From assembly GCA_004554775.1 (NCBI GenBank), contig SFKI01000001.1, forward strand, positions 1-64,000: a stretch of 64,000 bases of DNA. The letters are read 5' to 3'. Source of the stretch: Subdoligranulum variabile. Lineage in GTDB: Bacteria; Bacillota; Clostridia; Oscillospirales; Ruminococcaceae. A program made the position numbers and the translations under genes. Of this stretch, positions 7,417-16,897 are shown piece after piece; position 1 is the first letter of the stretch; each line of letters opens with the position of its first letter. The notes under the pieces are model-generated. The model ran no database searches. It worked only from the letters and a program-made list of their open reading frames with translations, and was not told the origin of the DNA.

Positions 7417-10400
7417 ATGGAGAACTTTACCGAGCGTAAGGCCCCGGCCGGGCTGTACGACCCGCGCTTTGAGCATGATAACTGCGGCATTGGTGCAGTC
7501 GTGGATATCAAGGGGCGCAAGACCCACAAAACCATTGATGATGCGCTGCAAATTGTAGAGCATCTGGAACATCGCGCCGGTAAGGATGCCGAGGGCAAGA
7601 CCGGCGATGGTGTTGGCATCCTGACGCAGATCAGCGATACATTTTTTCAGAAAGCAGCCGCCGAACTCGGCATCACCCTGGGCAAAGAGCGCGAGTATGG
7701 CGTAGGTATGTTCTTCTTCCCACAGGAAGAGCTGCGCCGCAACCAGGCCAAAAAGCTGTTTGAGATCGTCTGCAAAAAGGAAGGTCTGCCGTTTTTGGGC
7801 TGGCGCGAGGTGCCTACCGACCCTGAAGTTTTGGGTCATAAGGCGCGCGCCTGCATGCCCAGCATCTGGCAGGGCTTTGTGGGCAAGCCGTCCCGCCTGG
7901 ACGCCGGTATTGCCTTTGACCGCCGCCTGTATGTAGTGCGTCGCGTGTTTGAGCAGTCCAGCCCGGATACCTACGTATGCAGCCTTTCCAGCCGTACCAT
8001 TGTCTATAAGGGCATGTTTTTGGTAAAGGAGCTGCGGCTCTTCTATTTGGACTTGCAGGACCCCGATTATAAATCCGCCATCGGCATGGTGCACAGCCGC
8101 TTCTCCACCAACACGGCCCCGAGCTGGAACCGTGCCCACCCCAATCGCTTTATTTTGCATAACGGCGAGATCAACACCATCCGCGGCAACGTGGATACGA
8201 TGCTGGCGCGTGAGGAGACCATCGGCTCCAACTACCTGAAGGACGATATGACAAAGGTTCTGCCCATCGTCAACCAAGGCGGTTCTGACTCGGCCCAGTT
8301 GGATAACACGCTCGAGTTCATGGTGATGAATGGCATGGATCTGCCGCTGGCCGTGATGGTCACGATCCCCGAGCCGTGGAGCAATAACAAGTCGATGGAC
8401 CCGAAGAAGCGAGACTTCTACCAGTATTATGCCACGATGCTGGAGCCGTGGGATGGCCCCGCCAGCATCCTGTTCAGCGATGGCGATGTGATGGGCGCGG
8501 TGCTGGACCGCAACGGTCTGCGCCCCAGCCGTTACTACATCACCAAGGATGGCCGCCTGATCCTTTCCAGCGAGGTCGGCGTGCTGGATATTCCCGCCGA
8601 GGACATTGTGCGCAAGGACCGCTTGCGCCCCGGCAAGATGCTGCTGGTCGATACTGTCAAGGGTGAGTTGGTGGACGACGACAAGCTGAAAGCCGACTAC
8701 GCCAGCCGCCAGCCCTACGGTGAATGGCTGGACCGCAACCTTGTCAACCTGAGCGATTTGAAGGTGCCCAACAAAAAGGTGCCCGACCACACCAAGGAAG
8801 AACTGGTGCAGCTGCAAAAGGCGTTCGGCTACCGGTACGAGGACGTGTCCTCCATCATTCTGCCGATGGCGAAAAACGGCGGCGAGCCTGCCGGTGCAAT
8901 GGGCAGCGATACCCCGCTGGCCGTGCTGAGCCACACCCATCCCCTGCTGTTTGAGTATTTCAAGCAGATGTTTGCTCAGGTCACGAACCCGCCTATTGAT
9001 GCACTGCGCGAAAAGGTCGTGACCTCAACCACCGTCTACGTAGGCGCCCAGGGCAACCTGCTGGAAGAGAATGCCGACAACTGCAAGGTCCTGAAGATTG
9101 AGAACCCGATTCTGACCGAGACTGACCTGTTGAAGATCAAGGCCATGGATGTGCCGGGCTTCAAGGTCGAGACACTCTCCATCTGCTACTACAAGAACAC
9201 CGACCTTGAGAAAGCCATCGACCGGCTGTTTGTCGATGTTGACCGTGCTTACCGCGACGGTGCCAACATCTTGATTCTGTCTGACCGCGACATCGACGAG
9301 TACCACGTTGCTATCCCCAGCCTGCTGGCCGTGGGCGCTGTCAGCAAATATCTGGTGCGTACACGCAAGCGCACGGCCATGGCGCTGATCCTGGAAAGCG
9401 GCGAGCCGCGCCTGGTGCACGACTTTGCCACGCTGCTTGGCTATGGTGCCTCGGCCATCAACCCCTATCTGGCGCAGGAGACCATCGGCAGCCTTATCAG
9501 CGAGGGGCTGCTGGATAAGGATTACTACGCCGCCGTTGATGACTACAACAAGGCCGTGCTGGCAGGCATCGTGAAGATCGCATCCAAGATGGGCATTTCG
9601 ACCATCCAGTCCTACGCAGGCAGCCAGATTTTTGAAGCGCTGGGTCTGAGCCAGGAAGTAGTCGACAAATACTTTACCAATACTGTTTCCCGCGTGGGCG
9701 GCATTACCATCCACGATATCCAGAACGATCTGGAAGCCCGCCACCAGGAAGCTTTTGACCCCTTGGGGCTGGATATCAACCGCGAGCTGCCAAGCTTGGG
9801 CGCGCATAAGTTCCGCAGCGGCCCCGCAGCCGAGCAGCACCTGTACAACCCGCAGACCATCCACCTGTTGCAGCAGGCCTGCTGGACCGGCAATTACGAT
9901 ATCTTTAAGCAGTACACCGCCGCAGCCGCCAACGAGACCGGCGATGCGATGCACCTGCGCAGCCTGCTGGACTTCAACTACCCCGAGGTCGGCGTGCCGT
10001 TGGACGAGGTCGAGAGCGTTGACTCCATCGTAAAGCGCTTTAAGACCGCCGCCATGAGCTACGGCGCACTTTCTGAGGAAGCCCATGAGTGCATGGCGAT
10101 TGCGATGAACCGCCTGGGCGGCAAGTCCAACACCGGCGAAGGCGGCGAAGCCGAGGACCGCTACGGCACCGAGCGCAACTCCGCCATCAAGCAGGTCGCG
10201 TCCGCCCGCTTTGGTGTGACCAGCAAGTATCTGGTTTCCGCCAGCGAAATTCAGATCAAGATGGCGCAGGGCGCAAAGCCCGGCGAGGGCGGCCAGCTGC
10301 CGGGCGGCAAGGTTTACCCGTGGGTCGCCAAAACGCGCAACTCCACTACCGGCGTGGGGCTGATTTCTCCCCCGCCGCACCACGATATCTACTCCATTGA

Positions 10401-11967
10401 AGATCTGGCCCAGCTGATCTACGACCTGAAATGCGCCAACCGCAAGGCGGCTATCAACGTCAAGCTGGTCAGCGAGGCCGGTGTCGGCACGATCGCGGCC
10501 GGTGTTGCCAAGGCCGGTGCCGAGGTCATCCTGATCTCCGGCTTTGACGGCGGCACGGGCGCAGCCCCGCGCAACTCCATCCACAACGCGGGCCTGCCCT
10601 GGGAGCTTGGCATTGCCGAAGCACACCAGTGCCTGATCATGAACGGGCTGCGCAGCCGCGTGCGCATTGAGGCCGACAGCAAGCTGATGAGCGGCCGCGA
10701 CGTGGCTATTGCCGCCCTGCTGGGTGCCGAAGAATTCGGCTTTGGCACCGGCCCATTGGTGGCTATGGGCTGCGTGATGATGCGTGTCTGCAACCTGGAT
10801 ACCTGCCCGATGGGCATCTGCACCCAGAACCCCGAGCTACGCAAGCGGTTCAAGGGTAAGCCCGAGTACATCATGAACTTTATGCGCTTTATGGCCGAGG
10901 ATCTGCGTGAGTACATGGCGAAGCTGGGCGTGCGCACTGTCGATGAGCTGGTGGGCCGCACCGACCTTTTGAAAGTCAAGGCTGCACCTGCCGGTTCCCG
11001 CGCCAGTGAGATGGATCTGACCGCCCTGCTGCAAAACCCGCTGATCGAGAACAGCAGCGTGCATTTTGACCCGAAGGCCGTCTACAACTTCCAGCTGGAA
11101 AAGACGCCCGACATGAAGGTGCTGATGAAGAAGTTCAAGAAAGACTTCGACACCACTGACCCCAAGCCCATGACCGTTACGCTGGACGTCGGCAACACCG
11201 ACCGCGCTTTTGGTACGATTTTTGGCAGTGAGATCACCGCCAAGTTTGGCAACGGCCTGCCGGAAGATACCTTCCATGTGGTATGCCACGGCTACGGCGG
11301 CCAGAGCTTTGGCGCCTTTATTCCCCGCGGCCTGACGCTGGAGCTCGTGGGCGACGCGAACGACTACCTCGGCAAAGGCCTGTCCGGCGGCGAGATCATT
11401 GTGTATCCGCCAAGGGAAGTCACCTTTGACCGCAGCGAGAACATCGTCATCGGCAACGTGGCGCTGTACGGCGCGACCGGCGGCAAGGCGTTCATCAACG
11501 GTGTGGCCGGCGAGCGTTTCTGCGTGCGCAACTCCGGCGCAGTCGCCGTTGTAGAGGGCGTGGGCGACCACGGCTGCGAATACATGACCGGCGGCACGGT
11601 GGTAGTGCTGGGCAAGACCGGCAAGAACTTTGCAGCCGGTATGAGCGGCGGCATCGTCTACGTGCTGGACGAGGATTGGGACTTCTACCAGCGCGTGAAC
11701 AAAGACATGGTCAGCCTGGAGCCTGTGGAGCATAAATACGACGTGGCCCTGCTGAAAGATCTGATCCGCGAGCATGTAGAAAAGACCGGCTCGCCGCGCG
11801 GCAAGGAGATCCTCGAAAACTTTGGCGAATATCTGCCCAAGTTCAAGAAGGTGCTGCCGCACGATTACGATAAGATGCTGCGCCTGATTGCCCAGATGGA
11901 AGAGAAGGGCGAGGACAGTGAGCAGGCACAGATCGAAGCATTTTACGCGATGAAGAACGCGAAGTAA
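7417..11967 (+). CDS. gltB: Glutamate synthase (NADPH) large subunit
   Basis: The 1516-residue enzyme makes two glutamates from glutamine and 2-oxoglutarate. The N-terminal class II amidotransferase domain begins at HDNCGIGAV, where Cys is the nucleophile exposed after propeptide removal. A central domain, an FMN-binding synthase barrel (GEGGEAEDRYG, GAKPGEGGQLPG, SGFDGGTGAAP) and the 3Fe-4S cluster site CNLDTCPMGIC follow. The C-terminal GXGXG beta-helix (GYGGQSFGAF, GANDYLGKGLSGG-like) completes the chain. Full family length. ATG 7417 is chosen for the AAGGAG upstream and the match to mature GltB starts. gltD follows after 15 bp, so both form one operon. The leader terminator suggests control by antitermination. 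Confidence 0.96.
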   Translation: MENFTERKAPAGLYDPRFEHDNCGIGAVVDIKGRKTHKTIDDALQIVEHLEHRAGKDAEGKTGDGVGILTQISDTFFQKAAAELGITLGKEREYGVGMFFFPQEELRRNQAKKLFEIVCKKEGLPFLGWREVPTDPEVLGHKARACMPSIWQGFVGKPSRLDAGIAFDRRLYVVRRVFEQSSPDTYVCSLSSRTIVYKGMFLVKELRLFYLDLQDPDYKSAIGMVHSRFSTNTAPSWNRAHPNRFILHNGEINTIRGNVDTMLAREETIGSNYLKDDMTKVLPIVNQGGSDSAQLDNTLEFMVMNGMDLPLAVMVTIPEPWSNNKSMDPKKRDFYQYYATMLEPWDGPASILFSDGDVMGAVLDRNGLRPSRYYITKDGRLILSSEVGVLDIPAEDIVRKDRLRPGKMLLVDTVKGELVDDDKLKADYASRQPYGEWLDRNLVNLSDLKVPNKKVPDHTKEELVQLQKAFGYRYEDVSSIILPMAKNGGEPAGAMGSDTPLAVLSHTHPLLFEYFKQMFAQVTNPPIDALREKVVTSTTVYVGAQGNLLEENADNCKVLKIENPILTETDLLKIKAMDVPGFKVETLSICYYKNTDLEKAIDRLFVDVDRAYRDGANILILSDRDIDEYHVAIPSLLAVGAVSKYLVRTRKRTAMALILESGEPRLVHDFATLLGYGASAINPYLAQETIGSLISEGLLDKDYYAAVDDYNKAVLAGIVKIASKMGISTIQSYAGSQIFEALGLSQEVVDKYFTNTVSRVGGITIHDIQNDLEARHQEAFDPLGLDINRELPSLGAHKFRSGPAAEQHLYNPQTIHLLQQACWTGNYDIFKQYTAAAANETGDAMHLRSLLDFNYPEVGVPLDEVESVDSIVKRFKTAAMSYGALSEEAHECMAIAMNRLGGKSNTGEGGEAEDRYGTERNSAIKQVASARFGVTSKYLVSASEIQIKMAQGAKPGEGGQLPGGKVYPWVAKTRNSTTGVGLISPPPHHDIYSIEDLAQLIYDLKCANRKAAINVKLVSEAGVGTIAAGVAKAGAEVILISGFDGGTGAAPRNSIHNAGLPWELGIAEAHQCLIMNGLRSRVRIEADSKLMSGRDVAIAALLGAEEFGFGTGPLVAMGCVMMRVCNLDTCPMGICTQNPELRKRFKGKPEYIMNFMRFMAEDLREYMAKLGVRTVDELVGRTDLLKVKAAPAGSRASEMDLTALLQNPLIENSSVHFDPKAVYNFQLEKTPDMKVLMKKFKKDFDTTDPKPMTVTLDVGNTDRAFGTIFGSEITAKFGNGLPEDTFHVVCHGYGGQSFGAFIPRGLTLELVGDANDYLGKGLSGGEIIVYPPREVTFDRSENIVIGNVALYGATGGKAFINGVAGERFCVRNSGAVAVVEGVGDHGCEYMTGGTVVVLGKTGKNFAAGMSGGIVYVLDEDWDFYQRVNKDMVSLEPVEHKYDVALLKDLIREHVEKTGSPRGKEILENFGEYLPKFKKVLPHDYDKMLRLIAQMEEKGEDSEQAQIEAFYAMKNAK

Positions 11968-11982
11968 GGGAGGCAGAGTATC

Positions 11983-13455
11983 ATGGGTAAACCGACAGGA
12001 TTTATGGAGATCAAACGGCAGACCAGCATGGAACTGCCGCCCGAGGAACGCATCCAGAACTTTAACGAATTTCATGTGCCGCTGCACACCGATGAGCAGC
12101 AGGCCCAGGGTGCCCGCTGCATGGACTGCGGCGTGCCGTTCTGCCAGAGCGGCATGCTGCTGGGCGGCATGTTCAGCGGCTGTCCGCTGAACAACCTGAT
12201 CCCGGAGTGGAACGACCTGGTCTACCAGGGCAAGTGGGATCTAGCTGTGCACCGGCTGATCGCCACCAACCGCTACCCGGAGTTTACCAGCCGGGTCTGC
12301 CCCGCTTTGTGCGAGGCCGCCTGCACCTGCGGCATGGCCACCGGCGACCCGGTCACGGTCAAGGAAAACGAGCGCGCCATCGTAGAATACGGCTACGAGA
12401 GCGGTGCTATCCATGCCGTACCACCGCCCGCGCGCACCGGCAAGACCGTGGCCGTCATCGGCGCGGGCCCTGCGGGGCTTTCGGTGGCTGACCTGCTCAA
12501 CAAGCGCGGCCACAAAGTGACGATCTATGAGCGTGAGGATCGCCCGGGCGGTTTGCTGATGTACGGCATCCCTAACATGAAGCTGGAAAAGTGGGTCATT
12601 GACCGCCGCATGAAGATTTTGCAGGACGAGGGCATCGAGTTTGTGATGAACGCCGATGTCGGCGGCAATGTGAGTGCCGAGGAATTGCAGGCAAAATATG
12701 ACGCCGTGGTGTTGTGCTGCGGTGCCAAGCAGGCGCGCGATATCACCGCCCCCGGCCGCGACGCGCAGGGCATCTACTTTGCGGTGGATTACCTGACCAG
12801 CGTGACCCGCAGCCTGCTGGATTCTGACTTTGCGGACGGAAAGGCGGTTTCGGCGGCAGGCAAAAAGGTACTTGTCATCGGCGGCGGCGACACCGGCAAT
12901 GACTGTGTGGGCACAGCCATCCGCCAGGGCTGCGAAAGCGTTATGCAGCTGGAAATGATGCCCTGCCCCCCTGCCGAGCGTGCGGCCAACAACGCCTGGC
13001 CTGAATGGCCCCGCGTGCTGAAAACCGACTACGGCCAGCAGGAAGCTATTGCCAAATTTGGCAGTGACCCGCGCGTGTACCAGACCACGGTCAAGGAGTT
13101 TTACAAGAACGAGGCTGGGCAGGTTTGCGGTGCGCTGATTGCCAAACTGGAAAGCCAGGTAGTGGACGGACGCCGCCAGATGGTGCCGACCGGCGAAGAG
13201 TTTACCGTGGACTGCGACCTGGTACTGATCGCCGCTGGTTTTACCGGTTGCCAGCCCTATGTAGCCAAAGCGTTCGGTGTCGATCTGACCAAGCGCGGCA
13301 CGGTGGCCGATGTGAAGTATGCCACCAACGTGCCCAAGGTGTTTGCATGCGGCGATATGCGCCGCGGCCAGAGCCTTGTGGTATGGGCCCTGCGCGAAGG
13401 GCGCGATACGGCAGCGGTTGTGGATGAAAGCTTGATGGGATATACCAACCTCTAA
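11983..13455 (+). CDS. gltD: Glutamate synthase small subunit (NADPH:Fe-S flavoprotein)
   Basis: The 490-residue subunit passes electrons from NAD(P)H through FAD and Fe-S centres to GltB. The N-terminal Fe-S region carries the Cys groups CMDCGVPFC, GCPLNN and CPALCEAACTC. The FAD fold is marked by GAGPAGLSVAD and the NAD(P) fold by VIGGGDTGNDC. The C-terminal GDMRRGQSLVVWA motif binds FAD. Length is normal. It is separated from gltB by 15 bp with GGGAGG as ribosome site. The downstream hairpin at 13511 ends the operon. Confidence 0.95.
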   Translation: MGKPTGFMEIKRQTSMELPPEERIQNFNEFHVPLHTDEQQAQGARCMDCGVPFCQSGMLLGGMFSGCPLNNLIPEWNDLVYQGKWDLAVHRLIATNRYPEFTSRVCPALCEAACTCGMATGDPVTVKENERAIVEYGYESGAIHAVPPPARTGKTVAVIGAGPAGLSVADLLNKRGHKVTIYEREDRPGGLLMYGIPNMKLEKWVIDRRMKILQDEGIEFVMNADVGGNVSAEELQAKYDAVVLCCGAKQARDITAPGRDAQGIYFAVDYLTSVTRSLLDSDFADGKAVSAAGKKVLVIGGGDTGNDCVGTAIRQGCESVMQLEMMPCPPAERAANNAWPEWPRVLKTDYGQQEAIAKFGSDPRVYQTTVKEFYKNEAGQVCGALIAKLESQVVDGRRQMVPTGEEFTVDCDLVLIAAGFTGCQPYVAKAFGVDLTKRGTVADVKYATNVPKVFACGDMRRGQSLVVWALREGRDTAAVVDESLMGYTNL

Positions 13456-13510
13456 CCTTCTTTCTTTGAAAAGAAAGAAGGCAGGGAAGCCTTCAAGCAA
13501 GGTAAAATAA

Positions 13511-13549
13511 AAGAGGATGTGGCCGATTGAGGGTCACATCCTCTTTTTT
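13511..13549 (+). terminator. Terminator of the gltBD operon
   Basis: An 11-bp stem AAGAGGATGTG/CACATCCTCTT is followed by a run of T. A weaker CTTCTTTCTTT/AAGAAAGAAG hairpin at 13458-13480 comes just before it. Confidence 0.8.
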
Positions 13550-13559
13550 GCATAGTATG

Positions 13560-13706
13560 GGGTCATGTCTAACGGGCGCATAGGGAATGCGCCCCTACAG
13601 TGGCCCGGGTAGTGCATCGCAGGCGTAGGGGCGGATTCCCTATCCGCCCGTGAATCGTGCAGAGCCGTTAAGTCCTGCGGGCGAACACTGTTCGCCCCTA
13701 CATTGC
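13560..13706. repeat. Cluster of three GC-rich intergenic palindromes
   Basis: Three stem-loops sit in tandem: GGGCGCATAGGGAATGCGCCC, GGGCGGATTCCCTATCCGCCC and GGGCGAACACTGTTCGCCC. Two of them end in CCTACA. They fill the gap between convergent gltD and the histidine kinase gene and match the style of the units near 4180 and 7078. They look like REP-type interspersed palindromes. Confidence 0.65.
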
Positions 13707-13720
13707 TACAGGTCAAAATT

Positions 13721-15157
13721 TCACTGCCCGCAAGGCAGGGTGAATACGAAGCGGCACCATTTGCCTTCCTCGCTTTCGGCGTGGATCTGACCGCCGGATA
13801 GATTGATGAGGATCTTGCAGATATGCAACCCCAGGCCGCTGCCGCGCGTGTTCATGCCGCGGGAGCGGTCCTCTTTGTAAAAGCGCTCAAACACAAAGGG
13901 CAGCGCTTCGGGCGCAATGCCTGCACCGGTATTTTCGATACGCACCTCGACCATATTGCCGTGTTTTTCGGCCGCAAAGCTGATAACGCCGCCGGCCGGG
14001 GTGAACTTGATGGCGTTGTCCACGATATTATAGACGACCTGATGTACAAAATCCGGGTCCGCATAGATCATCAGCGGCGGGCCGCCCAGGCCCTGGATGT
14101 CGATTTTGCCGTCCTCGATGCGCTGCTCGTCCGAGAGGACGACGTCGGTCACAGTCTGCCACAAATCGTAGTTTTTGGCGTGGATAGGCACTTCCCCGGC
14201 TTCCAGCTTGGTGATGTCCAGCATGTTCTGCACCAGGCGTGCCAGGCGGCCGGTCTCCTGCGAGACGATGGCCAGATAGCGCTGGTTTTCCTCGGGCGGG
14301 ATGGTGCCGTCCAGCATGCCGTCGATAAAGCCCTTGATGGTCGTCATGGGGGTGCGCAGCTCGTGCGCAATGTTTCCCATGAACTGCCCGCGGGAATTGT
14401 CGATCGTTTGCAGGCGCGCGGCCATATTATTAAAGGTGGTTGCAAAATCGGCCAGCTCTACGCAGCCATCGACCGGGGCGCGGGCGGTAAAGTCGCCGCT
14501 GCCCAGGCGGCGGGCAGCTTCGCTGATATCCTCGATCGGCCCGGTGATGCGTTTGGCAAGCACCCAGCACAGCAAGCTGCACAGCAGCAAAATCGCGGCA
14601 GCCGAAATGCCGAACATTGCCAGCATATCCCCCATGTAACCGACCAGTGCCGTCATGGGGCTGGCGGCAAACAGGTAGCCGGTATAGCCGCCCGCTTCCA
14701 CGCGGCAGCCTGCGGTGTAGTATTTGCCGTTGTAGACGCCGCCCAGTGTACCGGTTTTAAAAATGTTCTCGCCGCTGTCCATCTCGGCCAGCATGTCAGC
14801 GGGGATGGGCTGCTCGGTAAAATCTTCGCTGCCGGTGTGCAGCAGCACATCGCCGTTTTCATCGGCGATGAACAGCACCGCGCCGGAGGACGTGGTAAAT
14901 AAGTCAAAGCCGCTGCGGGCGTACTCTCTGGCTTTTTCGTCGTCCAGCGGGCGGGTCAGCACCGAGCCATCCTCGGCAAAGCGCTCACACAATTGGGACG
15001 CGCCGTTGAGGATATCGTTCAGCGCCGTGCGGCGCTCCTGCACAAAGTAGGCGGCAGAAAGCGCTGTCTGGATGGCGCACATCACGCTCAGACCCAGTAC
15101 CAGCACGACAGCGATGGTCGAGAAAAATTCCCGGCTGATGGTATTGCGGCGGCTCAT
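13721..15157 (-). CDS. Membrane sensor histidine kinase (HAMP-HisKA-HATPase)
   Basis: The 478-residue kinase has an N-terminal membrane helix, an extracytoplasmic sensor region (about residues 40-165), a second helix (about 170-195), a HAMP linker, a HisKA dimer domain with the phospho-acceptor in NIAHELRTPMTT, and an ATPase domain with N-box DNAIKFTP, G1 ENTGAGI and G2 GSGLGLHI. It should phosphorylate the response regulator encoded just upstream, with which it overlaps by 4 bp (ATGA). The sensed signal is not evident. The type is like PhoR/ResE kinases of Firmicutes. Confidence 0.9.
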   Translation of the reverse strand: MSRRNTISREFFSTIAVVLVLGLSVMCAIQTALSAAYFVQERRTALNDILNGASQLCERFAEDGSVLTRPLDDEKAREYARSGFDLFTTSSGAVLFIADENGDVLLHTGSEDFTEQPIPADMLAEMDSGENIFKTGTLGGVYNGKYYTAGCRVEAGGYTGYLFAASPMTALVGYMGDMLAMFGISAAAILLLCSLLCWVLAKRITGPIEDISEAARRLGSGDFTARAPVDGCVELADFATTFNNMAARLQTIDNSRGQFMGNIAHELRTPMTTIKGFIDGMLDGTIPPEENQRYLAIVSQETGRLARLVQNMLDITKLEAGEVPIHAKNYDLWQTVTDVVLSDEQRIEDGKIDIQGLGGPPLMIYADPDFVHQVVYNIVDNAIKFTPAGGVISFAAEKHGNMVEVRIENTGAGIAPEALPFVFERFYKEDRSRGMNTRGSGLGLHICKILINLSGGQIHAESEEGKWCRFVFTLPCGQ

Positions 15158-15843
15158 TCCTTGACCTCGAACTTATAGCCGACACCCCAGACGGTTTTGA
15201 GGTTCCACTGCTCGGACGCGCCTTCGAGCTTTTCGCGCAGGCGCTTGACATGCACGTCGATGGTGCGGGAGTCGCCATAATACTCAAAGCCCCAGACTTC
15301 GTCCAGCAGCTGGTCGCGGGTGTAAACGCGGTTGGGGTGCCCGGCCAGGCAGGCCAGCAGTTCCAGCTCTTTAGGCGGGGCCTCGACGACCTTGCCCTTG
15401 ACTTTCAGCTCGTAGCGGTTCATGTCGAGATGCAAGTTGTCAAAATCGTAGACGCCCTTGTTGGTGTCTTCCTTGGCGGCGGTGCGGCGCAGCACAGCCT
15501 TGATGCGGGCCGTGACCTCCTTGGCGTCAAACGGTTTGACGATGTAATCGTCCGCGCCCAACTCCAGGCCCAGGACTTTGTCGTAGGTTTCGCCCTTAGC
15601 CGTCAGCATAATGATGGGGGTGTTGTCCTTGGCGCGGATCTTGCGGCAGGCTTCCCAGCCGTCCATGACCGGCATCATCACGTCCAGCAGGACAAGGTCG
15701 GGATGCAGCTTGTCAAAAGCAGTCAGGGCCTCCTGGCCGTCATGCGCCATCGTGACCGAGTAGCCCTCTTTGACCAGGTAAAGCCGCAGCAGTTCGCAAA
15801 TATTTTTATCATCGTCTACAACGAGAATTTTTTCGTTTGCCAT
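15154..15843 (-). CDS. OmpR/PhoB-family response regulator
   Basis: The 229-residue regulator has a receiver domain (about residues 1-120) with acidic pocket DDD, phospho-acceptor Asp in LVLLDVMMPVMDG, and Lys in KPFDAKE. A winged-helix DNA-binding domain (about 130-228) carries ELLACLAGHPNRVYTRDQLL and RTIDVHVKRLREK. It is the first gene of a two-gene operon with the kinase. GAAAGGAT precedes the start. Target genes cannot be told from here, but the pair may be autoregulated. Confidence 0.92.
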   Translation of the reverse strand: MANEKILVVDDDKNICELLRLYLVKEGYSVTMAHDGQEALTAFDKLHPDLVLLDVMMPVMDGWEACRKIRAKDNTPIIMLTAKGETYDKVLGLELGADDYIVKPFDAKEVTARIKAVLRRTAAKEDTNKGVYDFDNLHLDMNRYELKVKGKVVEAPPKELELLACLAGHPNRVYTRDQLLDEVWGFEYYGDSRTIDVHVKRLREKLEGASEQWNLKTVWGVGYKFEVKE

Positions 15844-16192
15844 CGTGATTCCATCCTTTCGGGCGGGGTTTCTTATACCACCCCGTTATATATAAGATAA
15901 GTATAGCGCAAAATTATGGACAAAGAAAGAACAGAATACGGCTTTTGTGCGAATTTTTCCAAAATTTCCAGATTTTACAACTGTACTCATGGGTGTTCCC
16001 TCTCTTTTGGTTATTTTCTGGTGCCCAGTATACGGAAAAACGCGGGGCGGGCAACCTACGCTGCGTAGAGTTCGTCATTTTGCCGGATATTGGGCGATAA
16101 ATTTGCCGTATCGTCAAATTTTGCGAGTTTGATTGCAGTTTTTTGCACACAGTGTTAAAATGTTGTCATACACACAGGATAAGGAGCAACGA
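15844..16192. other. Divergent intergenic region between the response regulator and hypB
   Basis: Near the response regulator an inverted repeat CGGGGT/ACCCCG (15864-15869, 15880-15885) lies in its leader, next to AT-rich TATATATAAG sequence that could be its -10 region. On the hypB side TTGCAC (16143) and TCATAC (16166) spaced 17 bp are a weak promoter candidate. No small gene is supported. Confidence 0.45.
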
Positions 16193-16861
16193 ATGGATAC
16201 AGTAAAAATTCTGGAAGTAAAGCAGAGCATCTTTGCCTCCAACGACGAACAGGCTGCTGCTTTGCGCAAAGAGCTGAAAGAGAAAAAGGTCTTTTTGCTC
16301 AATTTGATGAGCGCGCCCGGCTCCGGCAAGACGACCACCCTGCGTCGCACGATTGCCGCGCTGAAGGATGAGCTGCGCATCGGCGTGATGGAAGCGGACA
16401 TTGACTCGGACGTTGATGCCCGTGCGATTGCCGAGACCGGGGCCAAGGCCATCCAGCTGCATACCGGCGGCATGTGCCACCTGGATGCCGAAATGACCCG
16501 TCAGGGCCTGGCCGGTTTGGGCGAAGAAGGGCTGGACCTGGTGGTGCTGGAAAATGTCGGCAACCTTGTCTGCCCGGCTGAGTTTGACACGGGTTCTGTC
16601 AAAAATGCAATGATTCTCTCGGTGCCTGAAGGGCACGACAAGCCGCTGAAATATCCGCTGATGTTTCAGGTGTGCGATGTGGTGCTTGTCAACAAAATCG
16701 ACGTACTGCCGTATTTTGATTTTGATATGGACAAATGCCGCGCGTATGTGGCAATGCGCAACCCGAATGCAAAAGTCATCCCCCTCTGTGCGCGCACCGG
16801 CGAGGGCATGGAAGAATGGACCCGCTGGCTGAAGGAGCAAGTCAGCCAGTGGCAGGCATAA
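16193..16861 (+). CDS. hypB: Hydrogenase/urease nickel-insertion GTPase HypB
   Basis: The 222-residue GTPase shows P-loop SAPGSGKTTTLRR, the family signature ENVGNLVCPAEFD, and the guanine motif NKIDVLPYFDFD. HypB works with HypA to deliver Ni to [NiFe]-hydrogenase precursors. There is no His-rich N-terminal nickel store. ATG 16193 follows AAGGAGC. An upstream in-frame ATG has no ribosome site. It heads an operon with the flavoprotein (36 bp away) and hypA. No hydrogenase subunit or other hyp gene is found in the window. Confidence 0.92.
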   Translation: MDTVKILEVKQSIFASNDEQAAALRKELKEKKVFLLNLMSAPGSGKTTTLRRTIAALKDELRIGVMEADIDSDVDARAIAETGAKAIQLHTGGMCHLDAEMTRQGLAGLGEEGLDLVVLENVGNLVCPAEFDTGSVKNAMILSVPEGHDKPLKYPLMFQVCDVVLVNKIDVLPYFDFDMDKCRAYVAMRNPNAKVIPLCARTGEGMEEWTRWLKEQVSQWQA

Positions 16862-16897
16862 AAGAACCGAAACGGACGAGAGGAAAAGGAGCAATCC

